Part shown: positions 6,813 through 15,357 of the stretch, in pieces
How positions within the stretch are numbered: the stretch's first letter is position 1
Layout of the letters: every line of letters begins with the position of its first letter
Assembly (NCBI GenBank): GCA_021732745.1
Contig: JAKFUK010000001.1
Coordinates: 880,931-944,930, forward strand
Reading direction: 5' to 3'
Origin: Nevskia sp.
GTDB lineage: Bacteria > Pseudomonadota > Gammaproteobacteria > Nevskiales > Nevskiaceae
Length of the DNA: 64,000 bases
Program-made: the position numbers and the translations under genes
The notes under the pieces: model-generated
What the model was told of the DNA's origin: nothing
Database searches by the model: none
What the model saw: only the letters and a program-made list of their open reading frames with translations

Positions 6813-8065
6813 TACTGAGAGTTTCGCCTTACTGAACCAAGTGCCTGAAAGTCTGAAGCTCCGCTTACTCCTGACTGATCAAACTCTTCGAATAGCGCCT
6901 TCAACGTGGTGCAGTTGTTGGTAGTGCTGCACTTTGCGGTCGGATTGACCGGGAGTACTATCGGATTCTCGGGAATTTGGCCCTTAGAACTTGTGTTCAT
7001 GTAGATCGCAAGTTTTATTAGTTCGGCAATTTGATAACCATACTGTAACTGCTCCTCAGTATCAGTCCGAATGAGATCACCAAGCACGAAGCCGGTGCCA
7101 TTTGGCACTTCGAGAACGATTCTTTGCGACCGCTCGATCCCATCGCCGACATCGCTCCGCGACCCGCGCTGAAGCAGCACCCAATCAGGCGAAAACGTCT
7201 CACCATGGGGCCCGGAAAGGAGTTCTTGTTTTAGTCCTCTAATGTAGACGCCCACAGGATCATTAAATGCCATGGCTTTGCCCGCCAATGCAAGCTCGTT
7301 TTGCACAGCCACCATGGCCGGGTCGCTGTTCCGGCAGTCAATTGCTGCAACTGGCGCACTGGCAAGTAGTTCCTTCCTGGTCATCGGAACTGGCTGACCA
7401 GTAGTGTCATCCTTGGCGAACGGTCGCGCTGCACTAACGAAGAGCGCGACAGCAGCGTTCATTGAACTAACGGGCAGCGAAAGAAATGTGATCGCCTTCT
7501 GACCGTTGTTGTACGGGCTCTTAGGGATCGCGCCAGCTAGCGAAACCATCATCCTCCTAAAGGCATTCTTGCGGCCTTCCGGCGTCGCAGTTGTTTCAAA
7601 TGGGTTGTATGTTCCATACACATCTTGCCACCTTACTGCAGTCTCCCCGGCAAATCTGCCAATAACACTTAGTGCTGTTGCCGGGTGATGTGCGCCGAGG
7701 ATCTCCCAGTACTCAAGGAACTCGGTGGTTCCCTCGAAACGAATGAGCTTGCCACTAGCATCACGAATAGTTCTCCACTCGAAGTACTCATCCTGCCAAA
7801 GGCGACCTCGATCGCCTTTCGGAGTAGTCCAGTCAAGAAACTTCATTGACTTCAGATCTCCCAAACAGTTCTTCGCAATCAGAGGATGGGCGTCCCAGTC
7901 AACAACAGCGATGTCCGTGGGGTCCCATGCGGCATCAGCGAGAAGCCGAAAATGCTTCGAGCCGAACTCCTCGGTGTAGCCGGTAACGTAATCGATTACC
8001 GTCTTGTCCCATTCGGCTTTCCCCGGGCCGGAAAGGTCCGATAGGTTTCCTGGTTCTGAAGGCAT
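6812..8065 (-). CDS. Unknown protein coupled to the DyP-type peroxidase
   Basis: 417 residues; I do not recognise the family. It is soluble-looking, without signal peptide or membrane segments. Dense aromatic and charged stretches such as DEYFEWRTIRDASGKLIRF (about 92-110), EILGAHHPAT (about 121-130), WQDVYGTYNPF (about 146-156) and a CRNSDP motif (about 245-250) look like enzyme core rather than linker. The start ATG at 8065 has a strong ribosome site (AAGGAGAAATCA). The stop shares a base with the peroxidase start, so both proteins are made together. AT-rich composition like its partner. Possible roles are a substrate-modifying enzyme or a partner/cargo-type protein for the peroxidase; this is a guess. 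Confidence 0.7.
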   Translation of the reverse strand: MPSEPGNLSDLSGPGKAEWDKTVIDYVTGYTEEFGSKHFRLLADAAWDPTDIAVVDWDAHPLIAKNCLGDLKSMKFLDWTTPKGDRGRLWQDEYFEWRTIRDASGKLIRFEGTTEFLEYWEILGAHHPATALSVIGRFAGETAVRWQDVYGTYNPFETTATPEGRKNAFRRMMVSLAGAIPKSPYNNGQKAITFLSLPVSSMNAAVALFVSAARPFAKDDTTGQPVPMTRKELLASAPVAAIDCRNSDPAMVAVQNELALAGKAMAFNDPVGVYIRGLKQELLSGPHGETFSPDWVLLQRGSRSDVGDGIERSQRIVLEVPNGTGFVLGDLIRTDTEEQLQYGYQIAELIKLAIYMNTSSKGQIPENPIVLPVNPTAKCSTTNNCTTLKALFEEFDQSGVSGASDFQALGSVRRNSQ

Positions 8066-8197
8066 TGATTTCTCCTTGGGTTCGAAGCCAGCCTTGAATG
8101 ACCGGCGAAATTGGTTCGCGACAGTCGAAACGTATCGTCAAGCCACCCCAGCAGTCACTCCCAAAAATCGGCTCTCGCCTCCTCAAATCGGACAATC

Positions 8198-8213
8198 AGT
8201 GACGTACATCACA
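8198..8213 (-). promoter_or_regulatory. CRP-like dyad upstream of the peroxidase pair
   Basis: AGTGACGTACATCACA has GTGA-N6-TCAC symmetry, close to the CRP consensus TGTGA-N6-TCACA. It lies about 135 bp upstream of the start at 8065. Single short match; binding is not shown. Confidence 0.35.
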
Positions 8214-8356
8214 GTTCCTGTTCGGATCGGTCGGGACCTGGGTCCGCACAGTCGACAGATGCCGAGCTACCAGCAGCAATAAGCGCCCGGTGGCCAGAAA
8301 AGGGCAGCCGCCGCACCATCGGGCAGAAGCCCAACCCACACAGCCGCAGCTGAAGC

Positions 8357-8378
8357 GTCCTGATGAATCCGGACCTAT
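8357..8378 (-). repeat. Solitary degenerate REP half (stem type B)
   Basis: GTCCTGAT-GA-ATCCGGAC followed by CTAT is one arm of the paired element seen complete at 15290-15357 and 24122-24190, with one stem mismatch and CTAC changed to CTAT. No second arm is present nearby. Confidence 0.6.
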
Positions 8379-8390
8379 GGGGCAAGCCGC

Positions 8391-9776
8391 TCAATCAATC
8401 GGCCGCACCCGAAAATTCTTCCCCTTGATCTTCCCGGCCTTCAGCCCTTCGATCGCGCCCTTGGCAAAGCGTCGGTCGATGGCGACATAGGTGCGGGTAT
8501 CGAAGGTGTTGATCTTGCCGACCGCTTCCTTGGCCAGCCCTGCAGCACCGGTCAATGCACCGAGCAGGTCGCCCGGGCGTAGCTTGTCTCGGCGGCCGGC
8601 GTCGATGCAGATCGTGACGAACACCGGCGGCACCGGGCGGTCCGGTGACAGGGCCGACATCGGCAGCTTGCCGATCGTCGCCTTGAAGCCGAGCTTGGCT
8701 TCGATCGCGGTCAGGCGGCTGCGCTCGCGGGAGCTGTACAGATGCAGCGCGATGCCGCTCTTCCCGGCCCGGCCGGTGCGGCCGACTCGGTGGACGTGCT
8801 GGTCCGGTTCCAGCGGCAGTTCGTAGCTGATCACCAGCGCCAGGTCCTTGATGTCCAGACCACGGGCAGCGACATCGGTGGCGATCAGCACACGGGCCGA
8901 GCCGTTGGTGAAGCGCACCAGCACTTCGTCGCGGTCGCGCTGGTCGATGTCGCCGTGCAGCGACAGCACCGAAAAGCCGCGCTTGGCGAGCTGCACTTCC
9001 AGATCCTGGGCGTCGTTCTTGGTGTGGGCGAATACCAGTGCGGATTCCGGGCGCTGGGTGCTCAGCAGATGGGCCAGCGCATCGAGGCGGCGCATCGGGT
9101 CGACTTCAAAGAAGGTCTGCTCGACCTGTGCCGTGACAACCTCGTTGTCGACGGTGATGGTCACAGGATCGCGCTGCATGCGCTTGGAGATCGCCCGCAC
9201 GGCGTCCGGGAAAGTCGCCGAGAAGAACAAGGTCTGGCGATCGGCCGGGGCGCGCTCGACGATGGCGCGGCTGGCGGCTTCGAAATCGCCGTCGAGCATG
9301 CGGTCCGCCTCGTCGAGCACCAGCATCCGCAGGGATTCGAGCTTCAGGTTGCCGTCATCGAGCAGTTCCTGCACCCGGCCCGCCATGCCGACGACGATGT
9401 GCGGATCGTGTTCAAGGGACGCCACCTGCGGCCGCTTGGAAATGCCGCCGCCGATCACGGTGAGCTTCACGTTCGGCAGGCAGCGCGCCAGACGTCTGAT
9501 TTCCTTGGCGATCTGGTCGGCCAGTTCGCGGGTCGGGCACAGGATCAGCGCCTGGGTGCTCATGATCGTCGGGTCGATCTTCGACAGCACGCTGAGGCCA
9601 TAGGCGGCAGTCTTGCCGCTGCCGGTGCGCGCCTGGCCGATCACGTCGCGGCCTTCGAGGATCACCGGCAGGCTTTGCGCCTGAATCGGCGTCATGCTGC
9701 GGAATTCCAGCGAATCCAGCGCTTGCAGCAGCAGGGGATTGAGCGGGAGTGACGAGAAGGCTTGCAGGTTTTCCAC
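8391..9776 (-). CDS. dbpA: ATP-dependent RNA helicase, DbpA type
   Basis: DEAD-box helicase of about 461 residues acting on 23S rRNA during large-subunit assembly. All core motifs are visible: TPIQAQSLP (Q motif), ARTGSGKT (Walker A), PTRELA, VLDEADRM, FFSATFP, VARGLD and HRVGRTGRAG. The last 75 or so residues (PPVFVTICIDAGRRDKLRPG to GKIKGKNFRVRPID) form the RNA-binding domain typical of DbpA. I chose GTG 9776 (VENLQAFSSLPL), which aligns with the family; the frame stays open to 9914 but that extension is Arg/Pro-rich and unlike known N-termini. Transcribed alone, divergent from the DGPF gene. Confidence 0.88.
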   Translation of the reverse strand: MENLQAFSSLPLNPLLLQALDSLEFRSMTPIQAQSLPVILEGRDVIGQARTGSGKTAAYGLSVLSKIDPTIMSTQALILCPTRELADQIAKEIRRLARCLPNVKLTVIGGGISKRPQVASLEHDPHIVVGMAGRVQELLDDGNLKLESLRMLVLDEADRMLDGDFEAASRAIVERAPADRQTLFFSATFPDAVRAISKRMQRDPVTITVDNEVVTAQVEQTFFEVDPMRRLDALAHLLSTQRPESALVFAHTKNDAQDLEVQLAKRGFSVLSLHGDIDQRDRDEVLVRFTNGSARVLIATDVAARGLDIKDLALVISYELPLEPDQHVHRVGRTGRAGKSGIALHLYSSRERSRLTAIEAKLGFKATIGKLPMSALSPDRPVPPVFVTICIDAGRRDKLRPGDLLGALTGAAGLAKEAVGKINTFDTRTYVAIDRRFAKGAIEGLKAGKIKGKNFRVRPID

Positions 9777-10026
9777 GGATTTCGCACCAGTCGGTCGCCA
9801 CGCCGGGCGGCGCGGGCCGCGAATTGTGCGGCCACCGGGCCGCGGCCGTTCGGTACTGCATCCCTGATCCTTGGAATGGATCGCAAAAAATCTTCGCGCG
9901 CCTGTCGATTTCACGGCCCGCCGCGCATCCAGTCAGCAGGTCCGGCCCTGCCGCGCTGATCATGCGATCAGTCTATGACGACGAAATCGCCCTCCCATGC
10001 CGCATCCGCAACACAGGAAAACCGCG

Positions 10027-10395
10027 ATGCAATACATGCTCATCTACAGTGAAACCGCCGAAGACTTCGCGCTGCGCGACGACCCGGCACAGGCCCCGGC
10101 GTACTGGGGCGCCTGGAGCGCCTACATCGGTTCCATCGCCCAGGCCGGCGTCATGGTCAGCGGCAACGGGCTGCAACCGCCGCATGCCGCGACCACGGTG
10201 CGCGTGCGCGATGGCCGCCGGCAGGTGCAAGACGGCCCGTTCGCCGACAGCAAGGAGCACCTTGGCGGCTATGTGGTGATCGAGGTGCCGTCGCTCGATG
10301 TGGCGCTGGACTGGGCGGCGCGCAGCCCATCCAGCGTGAGCGGTTCGACCGAAGTCCGCCCGGTGCTGCCGCCGCCGCCCGCGCCGGCCGGATGA
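10027..10395 (+). CDS. YCII-related (DGPF domain) protein
   Basis: 122-residue small ferredoxin-fold protein beginning MQYMLIYSETAEDFALRDD and carrying the DGPF motif (VQDGPFADSKEHLGGY) that names the domain. Start at ATG 10027 is preceded by AGGA; an upstream in-frame ATG at 9997 is less likely. Its stop overlaps the start of the sigma factor (ATGA). DGPF proteins are routinely encoded next to ECF42 sigma factors, for which they are thought to be targets or partners. The C-terminus ends in a proline run (PPPPAPAG). Confidence 0.85.
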   Translation: MQYMLIYSETAEDFALRDDPAQAPAYWGAWSAYIGSIAQAGVMVSGNGLQPPHAATTVRVRDGRRQVQDGPFADSKEHLGGYVVIEVPSLDVALDWAARSPSSVSGSTEVRPVLPPPPAPAG

Positions 10396-11642
10396 GCGAC
10401 GCGGTCCGCTCCGCGATCGAGTCAGCCGCCCGGGAAGCCTACGGGCGGCTGCTGGCCTGGCTGGCGTTCCAGTGGCGCGATGTGGCCGCCGCCGAGGACG
10501 CGCTGGCCGATGCCTTCGTCGCGGCACTCCGCACCTGGCCGGTGAACGGCGTGCCGGCGTCACCCGAAGCCTGGCTGATGACGGCGGCCCGGCGGAACCT
10601 GCTGCAGGTCGCCCGTCACCAGCGCTTGAGCCGCGATCCAGCGGTCACCGTGCTGCTGGGCGACGACAGCGCGCCGGAGGTCAGCCTGCCGTCGCTGCCG
10701 GATGCGCGGCTCAAGCTGATGTTCGTCTGCGCGCATCCGGCGCTCGATGCGTCCGTGCATGCCGCGCTGATGCTGCAAACCGTGCTCGGCCTCGACGCGC
10801 GACAGATCGCCCGGGCGTTTCTGGTGCCTGCGGCAACGCTGGCGCAGCGTCTGGTGCGCGCCAAGAAGAAGATTCGCGATGCCGGCCTGCGCTTCGAGGA
10901 GCCGGAAGGCCCGGAGCTGGACGCGCGGCTGGAAGCCGTGCTCGAAGCGATCTACGCCGCCTACGGACTGGGCTGGGATGCGAACGGCCCGGATACGACA
11001 GTGCCGGCGGCGGACGATCTCGGCAGCGAAGCGATCTACCTGGCGCGGCTGGTCGTCGGGCTGATGCCGGGCAGCGCCGAGGCACGCGGGCTGCTGGCCT
11101 TGCTGCTGTTCTGCGAAGCGCGGCGCGCGGCCCGTTTCGATCCGGCCACCGGTGCCTTCGTGCCGCTGCACGAGCAGGACCTGAAGCGCTGGGATCGCGC
11201 CTTGATCGCCGAGGCCGATCAGCATCTGTGGCAGGCCTCGGCACTGCGCCATCCGGGCGCGTTCCAGTTCGAGGCGGCGATCCAGTCAGCCCACTGCCAG
11301 CGCGCCGCGACCGGTCAGGTGCCGTGGGCCGCCATCGCCACGCTGTATGCGCGCCTGCTGCATGTCGCGCCGACGGTGGGCGCAGGTGTCGCGCACGCCG
11401 TTGCGGTGGGCGAGGCCAGCGGTGCCGATGCCGGTCTTGAACTGCTCGATGCACTGCGAAAGCAACATCCCGCGTGTGCCGACTACCAGCCGTACTGGGC
11501 GGCCCGCGCCCATCTGCTGGCCGTCGCCGGGCGCGTGGCGGACGCCAGAGCCGCTGCCGCACGCGCCATCGACTTGAGCCCGAACGCGCCGCTGCGCAAC
11601 TGGCTGGCGCGGCGATACGGTGTTGACCCGGGCAGTCGCTGA
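10392..11642 (+). CDS. ECF sigma factor, ECF42 type
   Basis: 416-residue extracytoplasmic-function sigma factor. Sigma2 (about 12-75, with AEDALADAFVAALRTWP) and sigma4 (about 105-165) are followed by a long C-terminal extension of about 240 residues rich in Ala helices (TPR-like, ending ARAAAARAIDLSPNAPLRNWL). That extension and the adjacent DGPF gene are the hallmarks of group ECF42. No anti-sigma factor gene is adjacent, as usual for this group; the extension is believed to regulate activity. Coupled to the DGPF gene by ATGA. Confidence 0.88.
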   Translation: MSDAVRSAIESAAREAYGRLLAWLAFQWRDVAAAEDALADAFVAALRTWPVNGVPASPEAWLMTAARRNLLQVARHQRLSRDPAVTVLLGDDSAPEVSLPSLPDARLKLMFVCAHPALDASVHAALMLQTVLGLDARQIARAFLVPAATLAQRLVRAKKKIRDAGLRFEEPEGPELDARLEAVLEAIYAAYGLGWDANGPDTTVPAADDLGSEAIYLARLVVGLMPGSAEARGLLALLLFCEARRAARFDPATGAFVPLHEQDLKRWDRALIAEADQHLWQASALRHPGAFQFEAAIQSAHCQRAATGQVPWAAIATLYARLLHVAPTVGAGVAHAVAVGEASGADAGLELLDALRKQHPACADYQPYWAARAHLLAVAGRVADARAAAARAIDLSPNAPLRNWLARRYGVDPGSR

Positions 11643-11702
11643 CCCTTCGCACGTCAGCCTGTTACGGTGCGCGCCGTTGCGCCCAGAAACCATCCCGCTG
11701 TC

Positions 11703-12761
11703 ATGTCCGAATCCGCCGCACCTGAAATCACCCCACCGGACCCGCTGCCGCCGTCCGCCAGCCGCCGCTTCGATCGGCTGCTGAATTTCCTCAACCGCCA
11801 TCCGCTGCTGCTGCCGACCGCCAGCTTCGGCTTCGGTATCGGCAGTTTCATGCTGGTGCAGCGCGGTGAGCATCTGGCACAGGTGATGGCAGTCATCGCG
11901 CTGCTCGGCTGGCCCTGGCTGCTCGCCGAAGGCGCGCTCGGCCGCTGGATCGCCCGCCATTCGCGTGGGCGGCTGCCAGTCGCCACCGCCCGCTTCATGA
12001 CCCAGCAGGCGCAGCAGGAATTGCTGTTCTTCTCGCTGCCGTTCCTGTTCACGGCGATGCAGTGGGTGCCCGGCCAGATGGTGTTCGTGGCGCTGGCGGC
12101 GCTGCTGGCCGTGGCTTCGTCGCTCGATCCGGTCTACTGGCATCGCATCGCCCCGAATGCAGCGCTGTCGATGGGCTTCCACGCCGGTTGCACCTTCGTC
12201 GCCGCACTGGTGATCTTGCCGATCGCCGTGAAAGTGCCGGTGGAAACCGCGCTGCCGATCGCGTTCGCGATCACCGGTATCACCTTGATCATCGGCCTGC
12301 CGCGATTGATCCGCAGCACCGACGACCCGCGCAGCGGCAAGCGGCGGCTGGTCTACGCAACCCTGGTGATGGCGCTGCTCGGCATCGGCTGGCTGATGCG
12401 CGCGGCGATTCCACCGGCGGGCCTGTGGGTGCGCGATGCCCGCATCGCCGCCAGCATCGACGGCTATACGCCCGGGCCGGTAGTGAAAAGCCTGACCCAG
12501 GCGGAACTGGCCAACGGCCTGATCGCCTACGTCGCGGTCCGCGCGCCGCAGGGTTTGTCGCAGGCGGTGATCTTTGAATGGCGGCACGAGGGCGCCATCG
12601 TCGACCGCATCCCGGCCCTGATCGACGGCGGCCGCGAAATGGGCTTCCGCACCTACAGCCGCAAGCTGAACTTCGGCGAATCACCGACAGGCCAATGGCG
12701 AGTCGACCTGCGCACGCCGCAGGGGCAGCTGATTGCGCGGCGGGCGTTCGTGGTGCGCTGA
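11703..12761 (+). CDS. Inner-membrane protein, DUF5924 with C-terminal DUF2914 domain
   Basis: 352-residue membrane protein. After a Pro-rich cytoplasmic start (MSESAAPEITPPDPLPPSAS) there are about six hydrophobic segments between residues 40 and 230, then a soluble domain of about 110 residues (KSLTQAELANGLIAYVAVRAP to ARRAFVV) resembling DUF2914, which has a beta-sandwich feel with a terminal VDLRTPQGQLIARRAFVVR. Function unknown. Start ATG 11703; convergent with the MarR gene only 4 bp away. Confidence 0.75.
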   Translation: MSESAAPEITPPDPLPPSASRRFDRLLNFLNRHPLLLPTASFGFGIGSFMLVQRGEHLAQVMAVIALLGWPWLLAEGALGRWIARHSRGRLPVATARFMTQQAQQELLFFSLPFLFTAMQWVPGQMVFVALAALLAVASSLDPVYWHRIAPNAALSMGFHAGCTFVAALVILPIAVKVPVETALPIAFAITGITLIIGLPRLIRSTDDPRSGKRRLVYATLVMALLGIGWLMRAAIPPAGLWVRDARIAASIDGYTPGPVVKSLTQAELANGLIAYVAVRAPQGLSQAVIFEWRHEGAIVDRIPALIDGGREMGFRTYSRKLNFGESPTGQWRVDLRTPQGQLIARRAFVVR

Positions 12762-12765
12762 GGCT

Positions 12766-13392
12766 TCAGCGCCGCGCCCGCCTGGGCTTGAGTCCATCCG
12801 TCACCAGCGCAGCCGGCGCCACCGGCTTCTCGCGCTCGACGATGTCGATGATGGCGCTGACCCGGGTCAGGAAATGCACGCCCTGGGCGGACTCGTCGGC
12901 GTTCAGATGGTCGACCATGCGCTGCAGGAAGCGGTGGCCCTGGCCGACCATCCATTCGATCTGCTGCTCGCCGGCCGGGGTCAGCAGCACGTAGCGCTCG
13001 CGCGCCGACAGCGGGTTTTCGACGATCGCCAGCAGTTCGTACGGCGGCTTGGCCAGCACCCGCAAAGCCTTTGAAATCGCCGAGTTGCCGATCTCGAACC
13101 AGCGGGTGATCGAACGCTCGATCTCCTTGCGGGCGATGCGCTTGCCGCCCTCGCCCTCGGAGCGGATCAGCCACAGGATCGCGACCTGATGGCGGGTCAG
13201 CCGGCCGCCTCGGAGCGCATCCTCGATGCCGATGCCGATCTTGTAGTGGACCGGATAGAACAGGTCGAGAAAGTCGCGCGCCGCTGCCGAAACCGCTGGC
13301 TGCGGCAACTCGACGCGCCGCGCCGCGCCCTGCTTCGCAGACGCGGGGTTTGACCTTGCCGCGCTTGGCGACTTATTGTGTCTTGAGGACAT
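12766..13392 (-). CDS. MarR-family transcriptional regulator
   Basis: 208 residues with a winged-helix MarR core: LTRHQVAILWLIRSEGEGG, then the recognition region ITRWFEIGNSAISKALRVLAKP, and the wing LSARERYVLLTPAGEQQIEWM. Start ATG at 13392 (MSSRHNKSPS); the open frame continues to 13527 but would overlap the divergent P450 gene. A basic Ala/Ser-rich tail of about 30 residues precedes the core. It is divergent from the P450 fusion gene, 82 bp apart, so it probably controls that gene and itself. Confidence 0.85.
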   Translation of the reverse strand: MSSRHNKSPSAARSNPASAKQGAARRVELPQPAVSAAARDFLDLFYPVHYKIGIGIEDALRGGRLTRHQVAILWLIRSEGEGGKRIARKEIERSITRWFEIGNSAISKALRVLAKPPYELLAIVENPLSARERYVLLTPAGEQQIEWMVGQGHRFLQRMVDHLNADESAQGVHFLTRVSAIIDIVEREKPVAPAALVTDGLKPRRARR

Positions 13393-13474
13393 AGTTGAAC
13401 GTAGCCATAAAAGCCGAACCACAAGAACCCATAAGAACAGCACATCCGCATTATCGAGCAGCGAGGAGAGAACG

Positions 13475-15100
13475 ATGCACAAGCAATTTGCAGCCGGTGA
13501 CCTCACCACCCCGGAAGTCGTCGCCAACCCCTACCCGGCCTACGAAGCGCTGCGTGCGCAATCGCCCCTGCCCGGCTATGCCGACTGGCCGCCCGGCACG
13601 GTGCCCGGCCGCGATGCGCCGCTGAAAGCCTGGGCGCTGCTCAAGCACGCGCATGTGCAGGCGGCGGCGCGCGATCCGGCCACGTTCTCGTCGGCCAACT
13701 TCCAGCAGGGCACCGGCGCGCCGACCCTGATGCTGGTCAATCACGACGATCCGGAGCACGCCAAGCTGCGCCGCATCGTGGTCAAGGCGTTCACACCGAA
13801 GCGGGTACGCGAGCTGCGGCCGGCGATCGAAGCGGTGGTGCGCGATCTGCTGAGCAAGCTGCCAGCCGGTGAATTCGACGGCGTGTCGGCCCTCTGCGCC
13901 GGCCTGCCGGCACGGCTGATGGTGCATCTGCTGGGCCTGCCGGCCGATCTCACCGAGCGTTTCCAGCGCTGGTCCAACGCTTTCATGCTCAGTGCGGACC
14001 TGTCGGCCGAAGACCGCGATACCAGCAATCGCGAGATGGTCGGCTACTTCATGCAGACGGTTGCCGAGCGCGCCGCCCGGCTCGCGAGCGGCGAAGCCCC
14101 GAACGACGACTTGATCGACGCCCTGCTGATCGCCGAATCCGAAGGCCAGAAATTGAGCACCGACGAGGTCTGGCGCTTCTGCTTCACCCTGGTCGTCGCT
14201 GGCAGCGAGACCACCATGTATTTCGCGGCCAACTGCCTGCAAACGCTGGCCGCGCGGCCCGAGGTCTGGGCGGAACTGAAAGCCGACCGCACGAAGATCG
14301 GCCGCTTCCTCAACGAAACCCTGCGCCTGACCGGCCCGCCGCAGCGCTTGTTCCGGCAGGTGATGCGCGATGTCGAGATCGGCGGCCGTACGATCACGAA
14401 AGGCGAATGGGTGGCGCTGTTCTTCGCATCCGCCAACCACGATCCCGAGGTGTTCCCGGAGCCGGCCACGTTCCGCCTCGATCGCGAAAACGCCGGCCAG
14501 CACATGAGCTTCGGCCAGGGCATCCACTACTGCCTCGGCGCGCCGCTGGCGAGCCTGGAAGTGGAATGCCTGATCTCGGGCCTGCTCGATGGCTACGCCG
14601 GCCTGCGCCCGGGTGTCGCCCCGCCGGTGCCGCAGACCGCGACCCTGCTGCAACACAGTTGCACATCCATTCCGCTGATCCTGGAGCCACTCCAAATGAC
14701 ACTCGAAGAACGCAACATCGCGATGGTCAAGGAAGTCTTCGTCCGCTTCGGCGCTGGAGACGTACCGGCGATTCTCGAACTGCTCGACGACGACGTGGTG
14801 ATCGACTTCTACGGTCCGTCGACCATCCCCTACGCCGGCCACTACGAGACGGGCAGCGCCGCCCGCCGCTTCTTCGAAACCGTGCTGGCCTCGGTCGACA
14901 TCCACCAGTTCGATGCCGAAGAATTCATCGCCAGCGGCGACAAGGTGGTGGTCACCGGCCACCTGCGCCTGACCGCCCGCGCCACCGGCGGCAGCATCGA
15001 ATCCGACTTCGTCCACGTCATCACCGTGCGCGACGGCAAGTGGCTGCACTTCCGCGACTTCATGAATACGGTGGAGGCGGACAAGGCGTTCAGGGGCTGA
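13475..15100 (+). CDS. Cytochrome P450 fused to a SnoaL-like (NTF2-fold) domain
   Basis: 541 residues. Residues 1-405 are a soluble bacterial P450: I-helix AGSETT (242-247), ExxR at Glu281-Arg284, and heme loop FGQGIHYCLG (346-355) with the thiolate Cys353. Residues 408-541 are a separate SnoaL-like domain (MTLEERNIAMVKEVFVRFG ... HFRDFMNTVEADKAF), a fold used for binding or isomerising small polycyclic or hydrophobic substrates. The ATG at 13475 follows GAGGAGA. The join is seamless, but Met408 (14696) is preceded by GGAG at 14683, so the second domain might also be made alone. Such a fusion is unusual. Divergent MarR gene suggests substrate-induced control. Confidence 0.85.
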   Translation: MHKQFAAGDLTTPEVVANPYPAYEALRAQSPLPGYADWPPGTVPGRDAPLKAWALLKHAHVQAAARDPATFSSANFQQGTGAPTLMLVNHDDPEHAKLRRIVVKAFTPKRVRELRPAIEAVVRDLLSKLPAGEFDGVSALCAGLPARLMVHLLGLPADLTERFQRWSNAFMLSADLSAEDRDTSNREMVGYFMQTVAERAARLASGEAPNDDLIDALLIAESEGQKLSTDEVWRFCFTLVVAGSETTMYFAANCLQTLAARPEVWAELKADRTKIGRFLNETLRLTGPPQRLFRQVMRDVEIGGRTITKGEWVALFFASANHDPEVFPEPATFRLDRENAGQHMSFGQGIHYCLGAPLASLEVECLISGLLDGYAGLRPGVAPPVPQTATLLQHSCTSIPLILEPLQMTLEERNIAMVKEVFVRFGAGDVPAILELLDDDVVIDFYGPSTIPYAGHYETGSAARRFFETVLASVDIHQFDAEEFIASGDKVVVTGHLRLTARATGGSIESDFVHVITVRDGKWLHFRDFMNTVEADKAFRG

Positions 15101-15112
15101 CAGCCGCTTTCA

Positions 15113-15152
15113 GCAACGAAAAAGGCCGCTCGATGAGCGGCCTTTTTCGTTG
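15113..15152 (+). terminator. Rho-independent terminator after the P450 gene
   Basis: Perfect 17-bp stem CAACGAAAAAGGCCGCT / AGCGGCCTTTTTCGTTG around a 6-nt loop, with T run, 13 bp after the P450 stop. The symmetric A and T runs mean it can also serve the tRNA on the other strand. Confidence 0.9.
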
Positions 15153-15169
15153 CAGGCGATGACGCGAAT

Positions 15170-15246
15170 TGGTCGGAGAGACAGGAATCGAACCTGCGAC
15201 CCCCTGCTCCCAAAGCAGGTGCTCTACCAAGCTGAGCTACTCTCCG
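15170..15246 (-). tRNA. tRNA-Pro(TGG)
   Basis: Complement gives a 77-nt cloverleaf: acceptor CGGAGAG/CTCTCCG, discriminator A, encoded CCA (15170-15172), D arm TAGCTCAGCTTGGTAGAGCA, anticodon stem CCTGC-TTTGGGA-GCAGG with anticodon TGG, and T arm GGTTCGAATCC. Confidence 0.95.
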
Positions 15247-15289
15247 AAGGCGCGCATCTTACTCGTTTGGCGATCTTGCGGTGCGATCC

Positions 15290-15357
15290 GTAGGTCCGGA
15301 TTCATCCGGACGTGTTCTCCGGGGCAGCGTGAGAAGTCCGGATGAATCCGGACCTAC
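15290..15357. repeat. REPIN-like paired hairpin, stem type B (copy 1)
   Basis: GTAG, then stem GTCCGGAT, loop TC, ATCCGGAC (15290-15311); 24-nt spacer; GTCCGGAT-GA-ATCCGGAC then CTAC (15336-15357). The two arms are perfectly complementary. It overlaps the 3' end of the RND gene, whose stop codon lies in the left arm, so the element encodes that protein's last residues. Confidence 0.9.

Larger units (their letters stand above)
8066..8390. other. Intergenic region upstream of the peroxidase pair
   Basis: 325 bp between the start of the unknown gene and the 3' end of the helicase gene. It holds a CRP/FNR-like dyad (8198-8213), a lone degenerate REP half (8357-8378), and no credible gene. Confidence 0.6.

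Noticed and set aside
12578..12994. Plus-strand frame running past the end of the DUF5924 gene into the MarR gene
   Set aside because: It crosses two real genes on opposite strands and has no family resemblance.
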